In this document: one piece after another, positions 9,990 through 19,236 of the stretch
Numbering within the stretch: position 1 is the stretch's first letter
Layout: every line of letters begins with the position of its first letter
Origin: Bacillus massiliigorillae
GTDB taxonomy: Bacteria > Bacillota > Bacilli > Bacillales > DSM-1321
Assembly: GCF_000380245.2 (NCBI RefSeq)
Contig: NZ_HG428741.1
Coordinates: 2,239,665 to 2,303,664, forward strand
Direction of reading: 5' to 3'
Length of the DNA: 64,000 nucleotides
Notes under the pieces: model-generated
What the model was told of the DNA's origin: nothing
What the model saw: the letters and a program-made list of their open reading frames with translations, nothing else
Database searches by the model: none
Position numbers and translations under genes: made by a program

Positions 9990-10561
9990 TTTAATTTCCC
10001 CTTAATTATAGAGTTTGTTGTTTTATACTTTTAAAGTTGTCGTTACCCTTTACTGTATGTTCAAGCCTCCTTGAAGTATATGTTGTTTTCATTTACAAAA
10101 AAAAGAGCATTCCAAAGGATATACCCATCGTAGTGAAACACTATTTTCTAGATTTAAAATATAGATAAAATTCCCCTTTCTTGTTTAGATACACACGACA
10201 AAAAAACCTATAAGGATTTATTAGTTTAATAGACAGACTCCAAGTAGGAAAATGTTACTCTAATAACCTCATAGGTTTAAGTTCGTGTTTTGGTTTCGCT
10301 GTTGTGCGAAAAATAGTAAATTAAAAATTAAAAAAGTAAATCTACTTATAGAATACCATATTAAAAGGATTTCAACCATAATTTATAGTCGCAATTATTA
10401 AAAATCATAAACAAACTACTACTAACTCATTGTGAATGGTTTTCTCGATTAGTATCTATTATCTACATTTATCTATATAAGGTGTCTCATTCTTCACCAG
10501 TTGTATGCTAATTTAATTATAATTAAATATGCTATCTAATTAACTTACAAATAACATTGAT
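9990..10561. other. AT-rich gap with no gene
   Basis: The 570 bases between the broken gene and the MMPL exporter contain no convincing reading frame. They hold a large imperfect inverted repeat at 10,193-10,288 and otherwise only AT-rich sequence. Confidence 0.55.
10193..10288. repeat. Large imperfect inverted repeat
   Basis: The arms 10,193-10,224 and 10,260-10,288 match over about 29-32 bases with a few mismatches. Shared blocks are ACACGA, AAACCTAT.AGG and ATTAG. The loop is about 35 bases. It could be a structured RNA, a strong bidirectional terminator or a miniature mobile element. No gene end lies close enough to choose. Confidence 0.5.
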
Positions 10562-13500
10562 TTACTTTTTAATTCGTCCTATTTTGCGAATTCGATCCAT
10601 TCCACTTAACAAAGCTGGTATTAAAATCGGTAACATTACAAAGCTAAGTAAGAATAGACCGAGAATAACAGTAATGGCTATTTCAATTAGTGTAAGAACC
10701 CCTGAAGGAATTAATGCCGCAAATGTACCTCCAAGAATGATTGCAGCTGATATAACAACGCCACCGATGTGACGTGCGGAATCCACAATAGCTTTCGTAG
10801 AATTACCATCCAACTCTCTATAGCGCATCATTAAGAAAATACTGTAGTCTACGCCTAGTGCAACAATCATAATGAAACTAAAGAACGGTACATTCCATCC
10901 TAGCTCACTTACATTTAGAAGTTTATTACTTATTAATTCACACATACCAAGTGCAGAAAAGTATGTTAATACTAAAGAGGTAATGATAAAAATCGGTTTC
11001 CAGAAAGAGCGAGTAATAATGATCAGAATGATCCCAATTCCAATTAGCATTATAGCTGCTGTTCGAGCGAAATCCCCACTAGCAATCTCTTCAAGATCCA
11101 CATTTTGAGATGTTCTACCACCAATTGCTACTGTCGCATCACTTAGTTCGCCACTTTGGATGATAGCTTTTATCTCTTGTTCTACTCCGTCTACAATTGT
11201 CATTGCTTCCTTTGAATAGGGGTTTACATCTAAAATGATGCTCATTCGAGCTATTTTTCTATTATCAGACATATACATATTCAACGATTTTTGGAATTCA
11301 TCACTTTCTAAAATATCTTTTGGAATATAAAGTTTTTCAGAAGCCTTTGATTCACTAAGACCTGTTAAATAATCTTGGGCACTGGTTAATCCTGTGCTAA
11401 CTTCTTTTAAGCCTTTTGTACTTGCTGATAACCCTGATTGTAAGGTTTCCATTTGCTTTGCTAAATCCGTTAGTCCAGTAAGTAATTGCTCTTGTCCTAC
11501 ATTTATCATCGTTAATCCTGTTTCAAGAGCTGGTGTTTTGCTTGCAATTTGGTTGGAGCCATCTGCAGCTGTCTGTAATCCATTCTTTAAGCTAGCAGAA
11601 CCTTCGTGTAGCTGATTCACACCTGCTTGTAATTGTGAGAGGCCACTGTTTACTTTGGCAAGTGAATTATTTGCTTCTCTAAATGATTTCATTGCACCAT
11701 CATATTGAGGTGTTAGCGCTTTTAGTTTTACTGATAACTGGCTTAACTGCTGCTTTCCAGCTGAAGCAATCCCTAGCGTTGTTTGTACATTCACATCATT
11801 GGCCAACTCTGGTTTTGCCTGCACTAGTGCGTTCATTGAACCTTCAATTTGCACATAACCTTTGCTTGCACTTTCAATAGCTTGACTAATGCTTGCGAAA
11901 TAAGTACTAAATGAGGATAAACCTTTTTCAAGTTCCGTATAACCAGTCAACAATTGTGGCATGAAACTCGCTAAAGAATTCATATTTTCTTTTACAGAAG
12001 CTAAACCGTTTTCTAGTTCTTGAGCGCCATTCGCTCCTGCGCCTACACCGTTCGTTAACTGATTAATTGCTTTCCCTAAACTCGAAACACCTGTCTTCAG
12101 TTCACTTGTTCCATCAATTAATGCCTGAACATTTTGCACACCACTCGTATCTGTTTGACCCAATTGTTTCTCAGCTGAAGACAATCCATTATTGATTTTT
12201 CCAACACCTTCATTAGCGTCGCCTAAACCATTATTGACTATTTTTGATTGCTCTGTGATATATAAGTCATCTATTTTTTCTCCTGCTGGACGAGTAACTG
12301 TCATTACTTTTGATACACCATCAACTCGCGAAATCTGCTCAGCTATATCATCCAATGCTTGTAATGATTTTGCATTATCTAATGCTTCATTTGACTGTAT
12401 GGCAAGAATTGCTGGTGAAGAAAAGCCAGCAGGGAAATGATCTTCAATGACCGTGATTCCTTTCTTAGAAGCATAACTATCATCAACTTCTAGCAAATCA
12501 TTGTAGCTTAATGAATTACTGTTATTGATGACAAAGGGAACACATAAGATTGCTATAAATACTAAAACAACTAATGGTCTTAAAACAGAAATCTTAGCTA
12601 AAAATCCCCAGATTTTACTGTCATTATGTCCATTAAATGTTTTCACTGGCCAGAACATCTTCTTCCCTAATAAAGCCATAAAAAATGGATTTAAGGTCAT
12701 CAAAACCAGTACGAGTACAGCTACCCCAATCGCCACGGATGAACTCGATTGGTATAAGCTGAATTCTGCCAAAACAAGCGCTATAAATCCAATAAACACT
12801 GCGAGCGCGCTATACATAACGGTTTTACCAGCTGTTTTATACGTTACTCTAACGGCTGTCCAACTATCTTCTTGCTTCACCAGTTCTTCCTTAAATCGAG
12901 TGAAAAGCAAAATATTATAATCTGTCCCAATACCGAATAAAATAACGACTAAAAATACTTGCGTAAAATTAGAAAATGGATAATTAAACTGATCGACTAA
13001 ATGCGCAACGATTCCGAGCGACACTAAGTAGGATATACCTACTGTTAAAAGAGAAACGAACGGTACGATTGGTGAACGGAAAACAAGAATCAGTACAACG
13101 ATGATAAAAATAATCGCTATCACTTCTGTTTTCTGTATACCCTCTTGAGTTGATTGAACAAAATCTTCCATTACAAGCTCGTTTCCTGTTAAAAAGGTAT
13201 CTACATTCTTACTATCTACAATTTTAGTAAGTTCCTTCGATACCTCAGAAATTTCTCTATCATTCTTTTCAACTGAAAGCTGTGCCAGAATTGTTGTTCC
13301 ATCTTTAGAAATGAGTTGTTTTTTCGTTTGTTCATTATCTAAATGTGTCACAATATCCTTAATACCTAACTGAGATTGTTCGCTTTTTAGTTCTTTAATT
13401 ATTTTTCTTACTTCTTCTTTTTGTTCATTTGTTAATGCTTGATCATTACCACTATTAAACACAGCGATGATTTGATACTCTTCATCACTGTCTTCATCCA

Positions 13501-13669
13501 TTTGATTGAGTATATCTGCTGCTATATTACTTTGAGCACTTTCAGGAATAGTAATTTGTCCCTTTTCCCTTACCAATTGACCTAAATTTGGCATCGTCGC
13601 AACAAGGATGATTGTAACTACTATCCATAAAACGAACGAAGCTAATCTCCAATTCATTACATTCTTCAT
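10562..13669 (-). CDS. MMPL-family (RND-type) exporter, YdgH/YdfJ-like
   Basis: This protein of about 1035 residues has the MMPL plan: one N-terminal helix, a large outer loop, then a six-helix bundle (about residues 180-350, with GIGTDYNILLFTRFKEE). A second outer loop of some 450 residues is rich in Gly/Leu/Ser coiled-coil repeats such as LKNGLQTAADG. A second six-helix bundle includes ALGVDYSIFLMMRYRE. The paired GxDY motifs are the proton-relay sites of MMPL transporters, which export lipids, surfactants or drugs with the proton gradient. I prefer the ATG at 13,669 (MKNVMNW) over a TTG seven codons upstream; neither has a strong ribosome site. A divergent TetR gene lies 217 bases away. 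Confidence 0.9.
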   Translation of the reverse strand: MKNVMNWRLASFVLWIVVTIILVATMPNLGQLVREKGQITIPESAQSNIAADILNQMDEDSDEEYQIIAVFNSGNDQALTNEQKEEVRKIIKELKSEQSQLGIKDIVTHLDNEQTKKQLISKDGTTILAQLSVEKNDREISEVSKELTKIVDSKNVDTFLTGNELVMEDFVQSTQEGIQKTEVIAIIFIIVVLILVFRSPIVPFVSLLTVGISYLVSLGIVAHLVDQFNYPFSNFTQVFLVVILFGIGTDYNILLFTRFKEELVKQEDSWTAVRVTYKTAGKTVMYSALAVFIGFIALVLAEFSLYQSSSSVAIGVAVLVLVLMTLNPFFMALLGKKMFWPVKTFNGHNDSKIWGFLAKISVLRPLVVLVFIAILCVPFVINNSNSLSYNDLLEVDDSYASKKGITVIEDHFPAGFSSPAILAIQSNEALDNAKSLQALDDIAEQISRVDGVSKVMTVTRPAGEKIDDLYITEQSKIVNNGLGDANEGVGKINNGLSSAEKQLGQTDTSGVQNVQALIDGTSELKTGVSSLGKAINQLTNGVGAGANGAQELENGLASVKENMNSLASFMPQLLTGYTELEKGLSSFSTYFASISQAIESASKGYVQIEGSMNALVQAKPELANDVNVQTTLGIASAGKQQLSQLSVKLKALTPQYDGAMKSFREANNSLAKVNSGLSQLQAGVNQLHEGSASLKNGLQTAADGSNQIASKTPALETGLTMINVGQEQLLTGLTDLAKQMETLQSGLSASTKGLKEVSTGLTSAQDYLTGLSESKASEKLYIPKDILESDEFQKSLNMYMSDNRKIARMSIILDVNPYSKEAMTIVDGVEQEIKAIIQSGELSDATVAIGGRTSQNVDLEEIASGDFARTAAIMLIGIGIILIIITRSFWKPIFIITSLVLTYFSALGMCELISNKLLNVSELGWNVPFFSFIMIVALGVDYSIFLMMRYRELDGNSTKAIVDSARHIGGVVISAAIILGGTFAALIPSGVLTLIEIAITVILGLFLLSFVMLPILIPALLSGMDRIRKIGRIKK

Positions 13670-13743
13670 AATTATTTCTCTCACTTTCAATTTACTTAAT
13701 TAAGGATGATCTTGGTTTCTAGATACCCCTCATAAAATTATAC

Positions 13744-13778
13744 AAGTGTATACTTTTGGTTGTAGATAAAGTATACTT
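13744..13778. promoter_or_regulatory. Paired GTATACTT boxes before the MMPL gene
   Basis: GTATACTT occurs at 13,748-13,755 and 13,771-13,778, 23 bases apart, the second within the perfect palindrome AAGTATACTT. Two equally placed copies in the MMPL/TetR spacer suggest a repressor or activator site on the MMPL side. Confidence 0.4.
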
Positions 13779-13826
13779 AGCCTCATAAATAGGGGCAATG
13801 TTCAATTTTCGTCGATATGTATAACT

Positions 13827-13854
13827 TTGAACATTCACTGATCATAGTGTTCAA
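13827..13854. promoter_or_regulatory. 28-bp dyad, candidate TetR operator
   Basis: TTGAACA and TGTTCAA are perfect 7-bp arms around a 14-base centre, which itself contains CACT...AGTG. The dyad lies 32 bases before the TetR start and between the divergent genes, so it is a likely site for autoregulation. A further GTTCAA half lies near 13,800. Confidence 0.5.
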
Positions 13855-13886
13855 CTTTAGAAAATAATTTTTAGGAGTGCAAAAAA

Positions 13887-14468
13887 ATGAGTGGGAAAGC
13901 AGAATACAAAAGCGCCGTTCGTTCGAGAAAAATGATTAGGCACGCATTTGTAGAATTAGTATTGGAAAAGGATTTTGAGAAAATAACTGTTAAAAATATT
14001 GTGGAAAGAGCTGAAATAAGTAGAGGGACATTCTATGCTCATTACTCGGATATCTATGCTATCATTGAAGAAATAGAAAATGAAATAATGGGAAAAATGG
14101 TAGATTTTCTCGATGATTTTACAGCCAGCGAATTAATTCAAAATCCTATGCCATTCTTTGTTAAAATGGGCGACTTTTTACAACAAGACATTGAATTTTA
14201 TCGGAAGTCCGTCTTGGTACAAGGGGCATCTTGCTTTATAGTGAAATTAAAAGACGTTCTTATAGAAAAAATAATAAGTTATCAAGAAACCATACAATCC
14301 AATCAAGAACGTCAAGAATATATATTACGTGTGCATCTTTTAGTAGGTGGGCAAATATCAATATATCAAGATTGGTTAGCAGGAAAATTCGACTGTTCAT
14401 TAGAAGAACTCACAGAATCCGTTAGCCAATTGATGATACAAGGGTTTCAACCTTATACTTTTAAATAA
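13887..14468 (+). CDS. TetR-family regulator of the MMPL exporter
   Basis: The 193-residue product has a TetR helix-turn-helix (ITVKNIVERAEISRGTFY, then AHYSDIYAIIEEI, about residues 33-65) and a C-terminal domain of the kind often found beside Bacillus exporters. AGGAG lies 11 bases before the ATG. It diverges from the MMPL gene across a spacer with two sets of inverted or repeated boxes, so it most likely represses that gene and itself until a ligand binds. The ligand is unknown. Confidence 0.88.
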   Translation: MSGKAEYKSAVRSRKMIRHAFVELVLEKDFEKITVKNIVERAEISRGTFYAHYSDIYAIIEEIENEIMGKMVDFLDDFTASELIQNPMPFFVKMGDFLQQDIEFYRKSVLVQGASCFIVKLKDVLIEKIISYQETIQSNQERQEYILRVHLLVGGQISIYQDWLAGKFDCSLEELTESVSQLMIQGFQPYTFK

Positions 14469-14469
14469 A

Positions 14470-14547
14470 AATGCAACACTTGAAATCTTTGCGGATGATA
14501 AACAAGAAGAAGTAGTTTCAGCAGCACTTAAGTCAATGCCAGATTAA
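14470..14547 (+). pseudogene. Tail of an unidentified gene
   Basis: A 25-codon open frame (NATLEIFADDKQEEVVSAAL to MPD) ends in TAA right behind the TetR gene, with no start of its own. It looks like the C-terminal end of a lost protein; family unknown. Confidence 0.3.
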
Positions 14548-14808
14548 GTTCTCTTTTGCTTTCTTAGTAAAGTTAAACATTGTAGTAACTCCCTATTCTG
14601 TGTTCGCCTATTCTAATTTACTCGGATGGTTCAGTTTCTTTTATTTAACTAATCCCAAAAGAATTCTCCTTCCTCAAAAAACGTGAAGAGCGATAGCTCA
14701 TTTTTTAGGCGGGAGATGAATTTTGGTTGGCGTAAGCCAAAGGAATTTCCATTAGACAAACGTTCGTTCGATACGATATGATAAGTGCTTCAAGCGAGGT
14801 GAACTAAT

Positions 14809-15986
14809 ATGACGAAGCAAAACAAAGTCTATAAATTCCGTATTCATCCTACAACTGTACAAGCATTGATTATTCGAAAAACATTTGGTTGCGTTCGATT
14901 TGTGTATAACAAAATGTTAGCTAATCGCACAGCAATCTTCGATTTGTATAAAGATGATCGTGAATCGTTAAAAAAACAAAAAATGCCTACTCCAGCAAAG
15001 TATAAAGCTGAATTTGAGTGGTTAAAAGAAGTAGATTCTCTTGCTTTAGCCAATGCCCAAATGAATTTGGAGTCTGCTTATAAGAACTTCTTTGCGGGAA
15101 ATTCGGACTTTCCAACATTCAAAAGTAAAAAAGATAGAAAATCCTATACAACGAATGAGGTAAATAGCAATATTGCGCTTCTAGACAATCATATTAAATT
15201 ACCTAAATTAAAACTCGTAAAAATCAATCAACATAGACAAGTCCCTGTTGGGCACAATATTAAATCGTGTACGATTCCAATGACACCAACGGGTAAATAC
15301 TATGTGTCGATTTTGACTGAATATGAAAAACAAATAGTGCAACCCAAATTAGAAAAAGTGGTTGGACTAGACTTTGCAATGGCTGAATTATATGTAGATA
15401 GCGAAGGTAAGAAAGCCAACTACCCTCGTTTTTATCGTCAAATGATGGACCGCCTAGCAAAGGCACAAAGAGTATTATCGAGAAGAATCAAAGGTTCTGA
15501 ACGTTGGAAAAAAGCAACGTCTTTTTGTTGCGAAATTACAGCAAAAAGTAGCTAACCAACGCAAAAATTTCCTTCATCACAAATCCAAAGAACTAGCAAC
15601 AGCGTTCGATGCCGTTGCAGTCGAAGATTTGAATATGAAAGGGGATGTCTCGTGCGTTAAAATTCGGCAAAAGCGTTGCAGACAATGGTTGGGGTATGTT
15701 CACAACCTACTTAACTTACAAACTAGAAGAGCAAGGAAAGAAACTTATCAACGTTGATAAGTGGTTTCCTTCTACTCAAACGTGCTCTTGTTGCGGAAAT
15801 AAAAAAGAGATGCCTATGTCTGTACGTACATATGAATGTTCTTGTGGCTCTATTATGGAACGTGATCACAACGCTGCAATCAATATCAAGAATAGAAGCC
15901 ATACGCCTATTGGCGTTAGAATAGAAAGATATACATATATAACCTTTCTGAACAAGGGCGTTAGCTCGGTCAATTTGGGTAGCTAG
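14809..15986 (+). pseudogene. tnpB: TnpB RNA-guided nuclease gene, two frameshifts
   Basis: The three frames together give a TnpB of about 390 residues, the usual length. Frame one (14,809 to about 15,515) has the helix-turn-helix start and the first RuvC motif VVGLDFAMAELYV. Frame two (about 15,515-15,640) has the second RuvC motif AVAVEDLNMKG. Frame three (15,645-15,986) has the zinc finger CSCCGNK...CSCGS and the last RuvC aspartate in RDHNAAINI. All three acidic residues are kept. The breaks look like single extra bases, in an A run (WKK|QRLFVAKLQQ) and a G run (NMKG|MSRALKFG). TnpB cuts DNA guided by an RNA from its own 3' end. Here it is probably inactive unless the indels are sequencing errors. 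Confidence 0.85.
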
Positions 15987-16034
15987 TAAAAGTACCTATT
16001 ACCTGAGAAGCCCCCGCTTCAAACAAGCCTGTAA
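15860..16034 (+). ncRNA. Possible omega RNA region of TnpB, truncated
   Basis: In TnpB elements the guide RNA scaffold covers the end of tnpB and the right end, with the guide drawn from the DNA just outside. The conserved right-end hairpin and AAACAAGCCTGTAAGG are present. The IS231-bounded unit begins right behind, so any guide would now be read partly from the IS231 end. Boundaries are inferred from the family, not seen. Confidence 0.3.
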
Positions 16035-16035
16035 G

Positions 16036-16046
16036 GGGTCCTACCA
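16036..16046 (+). repeat. Left copy of 11-bp target-site duplication
   Basis: GGGTCCTACCA directly abuts the IS231 terminal repeat (CATACCCATCAAGCTAAG, from 16,047). The identical 11 bases occur at 21,582-21,592 at the far end of the second IS231 copy. The length (10-12 bp) and the GGG-N5-CC pattern match known IS231 insertion sites. Confidence 0.85.
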
Positions 16047-17679
16047 CATACCCATCAAGCTAAGAACGTAGATGCTTAAATTCGCCTGCCTATTTTTCAA
16101 AGCGAGAAAGCAATCGAAAAATAGGCATATCAAATAAGCCTAAAAAAATGGATTTTTGAGCTAGGCAACTTGTTTAGGTTCGATTGTTCTTTCATACACC
16201 ACACCGAGAATATCGAATAGCGTCTTTTTCTTGTATCGATGACATTTCCGACCATTCTTCTTTAATAATTGATACAGTCGATGAAGGACTTTTAGAAGTG
16301 CTTCTGTATTCATAGACATAGCTTGAAATAATAAGGGAAAGTAATCTTTAATCATGTAAATGGCTTTGTACTCGCTTAGTTCTTGCTTCTTTTTTTCTAG
16401 TAGAAGCTGTCTCATTTGAAACATGGTTGATGAGCATAGAAAGATAGAGATGAGTTGTCCGTACAAGTGGCACTCCAAGCGTTCTTTTTTCATCTTTTTA
16501 CAGGCATCAATTTCAAAGAATGATTTCCATGTTTTAAATAAATTTCAATTTGCCAGCGAAGAGAATATAAAGCATGGACATATTCTGTTGGCACGACCTG
16601 TGGTGAAGTGTTTGTTATATAGACATTCATTCCCATTAACCGTTTACTCTTTTCCTTCATAATAATTCCTTTTTTCTTTTCACGTATGAGTTGGTTTTTT
16701 AAGCGTGTTTGCGTTTGATCTTCTGTCAAACGATGAAGGATAACACGAGCTGGTAGTTTCTGATTTTGCCCAATATAGGCATCGGGAATTTCCATCGTTT
16801 CACCCTGTTCTAACTGATGCATGAACTCTGTCATATGGAGCTGAAGGTATTCTGTTTGCTTTTTCAGTGTGCCATTTTTAAAGTATTCCGGCTCTGGATT
16901 TTTGACATAGACACGAGTATTCAGTTTTAAACGAGAGATATAATAGGCTTCTTTATCATGAATCGCTTGTAAATCCTTCAAATCAAAGTAACCAAGATCA
17001 CGCAAGCATAAATCATCTTTTTCCACAGTATGAATACAAGCTGTACCGTATGTTTTATCGTTGTTCTTCCCTGGTCCAACTTGTACATGAAGAAATTGAC
17101 CACTGAGTAAATCGTATTCGAGTTGAATTTTCACTCCTGCAGTGTTACTACTGCCACCTGATCCTTGATAATTGGCGGCAAAGGTATCTGGCAACTGAAA
17201 AACCGTTGCGTCTAAAATACGAATACGATGGAAAAGAGAGAACATATGAGCAGATAAAGAATGAGTCGAACAGAGTTTTTGTTGGAGAAGATTAGAAAAA
17301 ACTTCTCGAAGAAAGGCAACAGCTACTGGATTAAATCGTTGATTCAGCCCTTCTGGACTCATCAATACCCCTGTAGAAGCATCCAATAGGCTACATAATT
17401 GAGTCAGGGACGTGCTAGCAATTTCTTGACTATACCATGAACAAAGAGCAATCAATTCATTTGCTTGATATTTGCTTAAACGCTGGACAAATCCTACTTG
17501 TTTAGCCATATCATGTAGTACGGTTGAGGATAAAGAGGTTTGTAGTTCTTGGGCGAAAAGATACAGTTCGTCCGAAATAATAGACATAAAAAACGCCATC
17601 CTTTCTCGTAAATTTCTTACGCTAAGCATAGCGTTTTTTCGGTTTAAGGGTCAGGATTTAGCTTAGCTTGATGGGCATG
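16047..17679 (-). mobile_element. IS231-type element (IS4 family), full length
   Basis: The 1633-bp element ends in CATACCCATCAAGCTAA (left) and, inverted, CATGCCCATCAAGCTAA (right, 17,663-17,679), close to the known IS231 repeat. Its length matches the usual 1.6-1.7 kb. The outer flank is the 11-bp duplication; the inner flank (TGACGCTAACC) does not match it, so this copy did not insert alone at this spot. Confidence 0.85.
16161..17629 (-). pseudogene. IS231-type transposase split by a -1 shift
   Basis: The first frame (17,629-16,490, 379 codons) holds the IS4-type core, including the YHALYSLRWQIEIY-like (HALYSLRWQIEIY) motif that carries the catalytic YREK-region residues. It then leaves frame at HGNHSLKLMPVKR and stops. 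The second frame (110 codons, to 16,161) overlaps by ATGA and carries the family C-terminus. At TAT TTA AAA CAT a shift of -1 gives KTWKSFFEIDACKKM, the expected family sequence. The total of about 480 residues matches IS231 transposases. T TTA AAA is also a slippery heptamer, so the enzyme may still be made at a low level. Otherwise a base was lost. Confidence 0.85.
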
Positions 17680-17803
17680 TGACGCTAACCCCTTGTTGGC
17701 ATAAATTAATAATTAGGTGTATGAAAAAGAAAATCTATAGTTTCATAGAAAAGAAATAAGGGCTAATTTAATAGCCCTTATTTACGTAGTCCATATTCTA
17801 TTG

Positions 17804-18652
17804 TTACATCTGTTTAAAAGTAGAAACAGCTGCCGGGTCATAGTTTGTTGTAGTTACTGGTTTATTTAATACGATGTTATGTGTTACTAACGTTTCGATA
17901 ACGTCAGTACCTTCAAGTAGCTTGTATCCTAGCAAAATTCCAGTATCTTTCGCTACATAAAGCTCAAACTTATCTATCCCATCATACTTTTCTTTAAATC
18001 CAGCATCAAACACGCCATTAATTGTTACAGCGTCTAAACCGTTCATCTTGACCGTTTCACCAATTTCCCAGTTTTTATAGTCTTTTAAGTAATTCATAGC
18101 TAATTCTTGTGGGAATAAAGATTCAGAAGCCCTCGACATGATAAGATTTTCTTTTCTGTAAATAGCCGCTAATTCACCATCGCTAAGCACTTCATATCTT
18201 GCTAGAATTTGGCTTGCTGCATCCGATGGTGTTTTGCTTATAGTTCTTGCTTTCGCTACAGTTTGAGAAATTGGAATCGTATCCATAACATCTACTGATC
18301 TTGTTTTATAAAAAACGGTCGTTGTTTTATCATTAGAGAAATTTTCTAATGAACGAGGTACTCCTTGATCTGCTGTTTTCACCGTACCCGTAGGGTTTGC
18401 TCCTAATGATACCGCATAATCAACTGTGTAATTGGCATGTCTTCTATCGTTTTTTAAAGTAAACGAACCTTCAGCTGAACTATAAAAATCTACTGCATTC
18501 ATCATTTTATATTGAATATCTTCTTTATCAGACACCGTAACTTGTGTTGCCTCAACCTTTTGTGGCTTATCCGTTTTCGTAATGAAATCACCACCGAAAT
18601 AAATTCCAGCACCTGCAACTAAAGCTACCCCTATACCGATTACTTTTTTCAT
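17804..18652 (-). CDS. Predicted exported/anchored protein, possibly LolA/RseB-like fold
   Basis: The 282-residue protein begins with a short signal-anchor (VIGIGVALVAGAGIYFGG, residues 4-21) and is otherwise polar. The segment IQYKMMNAVDFYSSAEGSF, with later GLDAVTING and DTGILLGYKLLEG strands, recalls the half-barrel LolA/RseB fold seen in secreted Gram-positive proteins that sense cell-wall or sigma-factor signals. That reading is an inference from pattern, not a firm family match. GGGGAGG lies about 10 bases before the ATG. It follows the secreted protein gene at 18,670 by 17 bases, so the pair is one operon inside the IS231-bounded unit. Confidence 0.6.
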   Translation of the reverse strand: MKKVIGIGVALVAGAGIYFGGDFITKTDKPQKVEATQVTVSDKEDIQYKMMNAVDFYSSAEGSFTLKNDRRHANYTVDYAVSLGANPTGTVKTADQGVPRSLENFSNDKTTTVFYKTRSVDVMDTIPISQTVAKARTISKTPSDAASQILARYEVLSDGELAAIYRKENLIMSRASESLFPQELAMNYLKDYKNWEIGETVKMNGLDAVTINGVFDAGFKEKYDGIDKFELYVAKDTGILLGYKLLEGTDVIETLVTHNIVLNKPVTTTNYDPAAVSTFKQM

Positions 18653-18669
18653 TTCTTTTCATTCCTCCC

Positions 18670-19191
18670 CTATTTTTGTTCTATAGCATCTGCACCAGTT
18701 TTTTGATACGCTTCTGCTGTATGTGGCGATACGTATACCCAATTATACGGAAAATCGTATGGTGGGAACGTTAGAGAACCAATATATGACCAACCTGCCG
18801 TTCTTATTTTGTATTGATTAATATAAGCAATTGTTACTTCTTGTCCCGAATTCCCGTTGTAAGCAACATACTTTGCATTATCGTTGTCGAATCCTGAGAC
18901 ATTTAAGTGAGCAAACAATTTGTGATTATTTGGATTTGCACAGAACCCATGTCTCCAATAATATTTAGTATTTCCGTCTCCACCCGTAGCCGTTCTATGG
19001 TTTCCACCTTTAGAAGCTGAGTTGTAATTTAGTATCCATGACCCCGACGACTTATTTGCGCCACTATCATTATCGATAGTTACAGTAGTGCTTCCACCAC
19101 AATAAGCGGCATAACTTTTTTTACTTGGGATAATAAAAAAAGTTGATACGATGATGCTAAAAACTAAAAAATATGCCATTGCCTTTTTCAT
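18670..19191 (-). CDS. Secreted protein of unknown function
   Basis: I place the start at the ATG at 19,191 because AAGGAG lies about 9 bases upstream; a longer frame to 19,236 has none. The 173-residue product has a clear signal peptide (AMAYFLVFSIIVSTFFIIP, then KKSYAA and cleavage near residue 28). The mature part is rich in Gly, Asn, Ser and Tyr with repeated aromatic residues (YYWRHGFCANPNNHKLFAHL), and has two cysteines. It looks like a small secreted beta-rich protein, perhaps antimicrobial or surface-binding, but I recognise no family. It is first in an operon with the exported protein at 17,804. Confidence 0.6.
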   Translation of the reverse strand: MKKAMAYFLVFSIIVSTFFIIPSKKSYAAYCGGSTTVTIDNDSGANKSSGSWILNYNSASKGGNHRTATGGDGNTKYYWRHGFCANPNNHKLFAHLNVSGFDNDNAKYVAYNGNSGQEVTIAYINQYKIRTAGWSYIGSLTFPPYDFPYNWVYVSPHTAEAYQKTGADAIEQK

Positions 19192-19236
19192 TGCTTTACA
19201 CTCCTTTTGTCTATCTTTTCTGAATTTTTTATACAT

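Larger units (their letters stand above)
14680..16034 (+). mobile_element. TnpB-only IS605/IS1341-type element, right end interrupted
   Basis: The left part holds small hairpins typical of IS200/IS605 ends: GAGC-GATA-GCTC at 14,688-14,699 and TTGGC-GTAA-GCCAA at 14,727-14,740. Then comes tnpB. After its stop, a GAAGC-CCCC-GCTTC hairpin (16,007-16,020) followed by AAACAAGCCTGTAAGG is the conserved right-end sequence. The sequence then runs into the IS231-bounded unit at 16,036. No TnpA gene is present, so mobility would need a transposase in trans. Exact ends are uncertain. Confidence 0.7.

Noticed and set aside
10557..12920. Plus-strand frames opposite the MMPL gene, up to 131 codons.
   Set aside because: Shadow frames of the exporter gene without ribosome sites or any family pattern.
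14470..14547. Possible small gene right behind the TetR gene.
   Set aside because: The frame has no start codon of its own in phase with a ribosome site; kept only as a gene tail.
17680..17690. A separate target duplication for the full-length IS231 copy alone.
   Set aside because: The inner flank TGACGCTAACC does not match the outer flank GGGTCCTACCA, so the copy did not insert by itself here.
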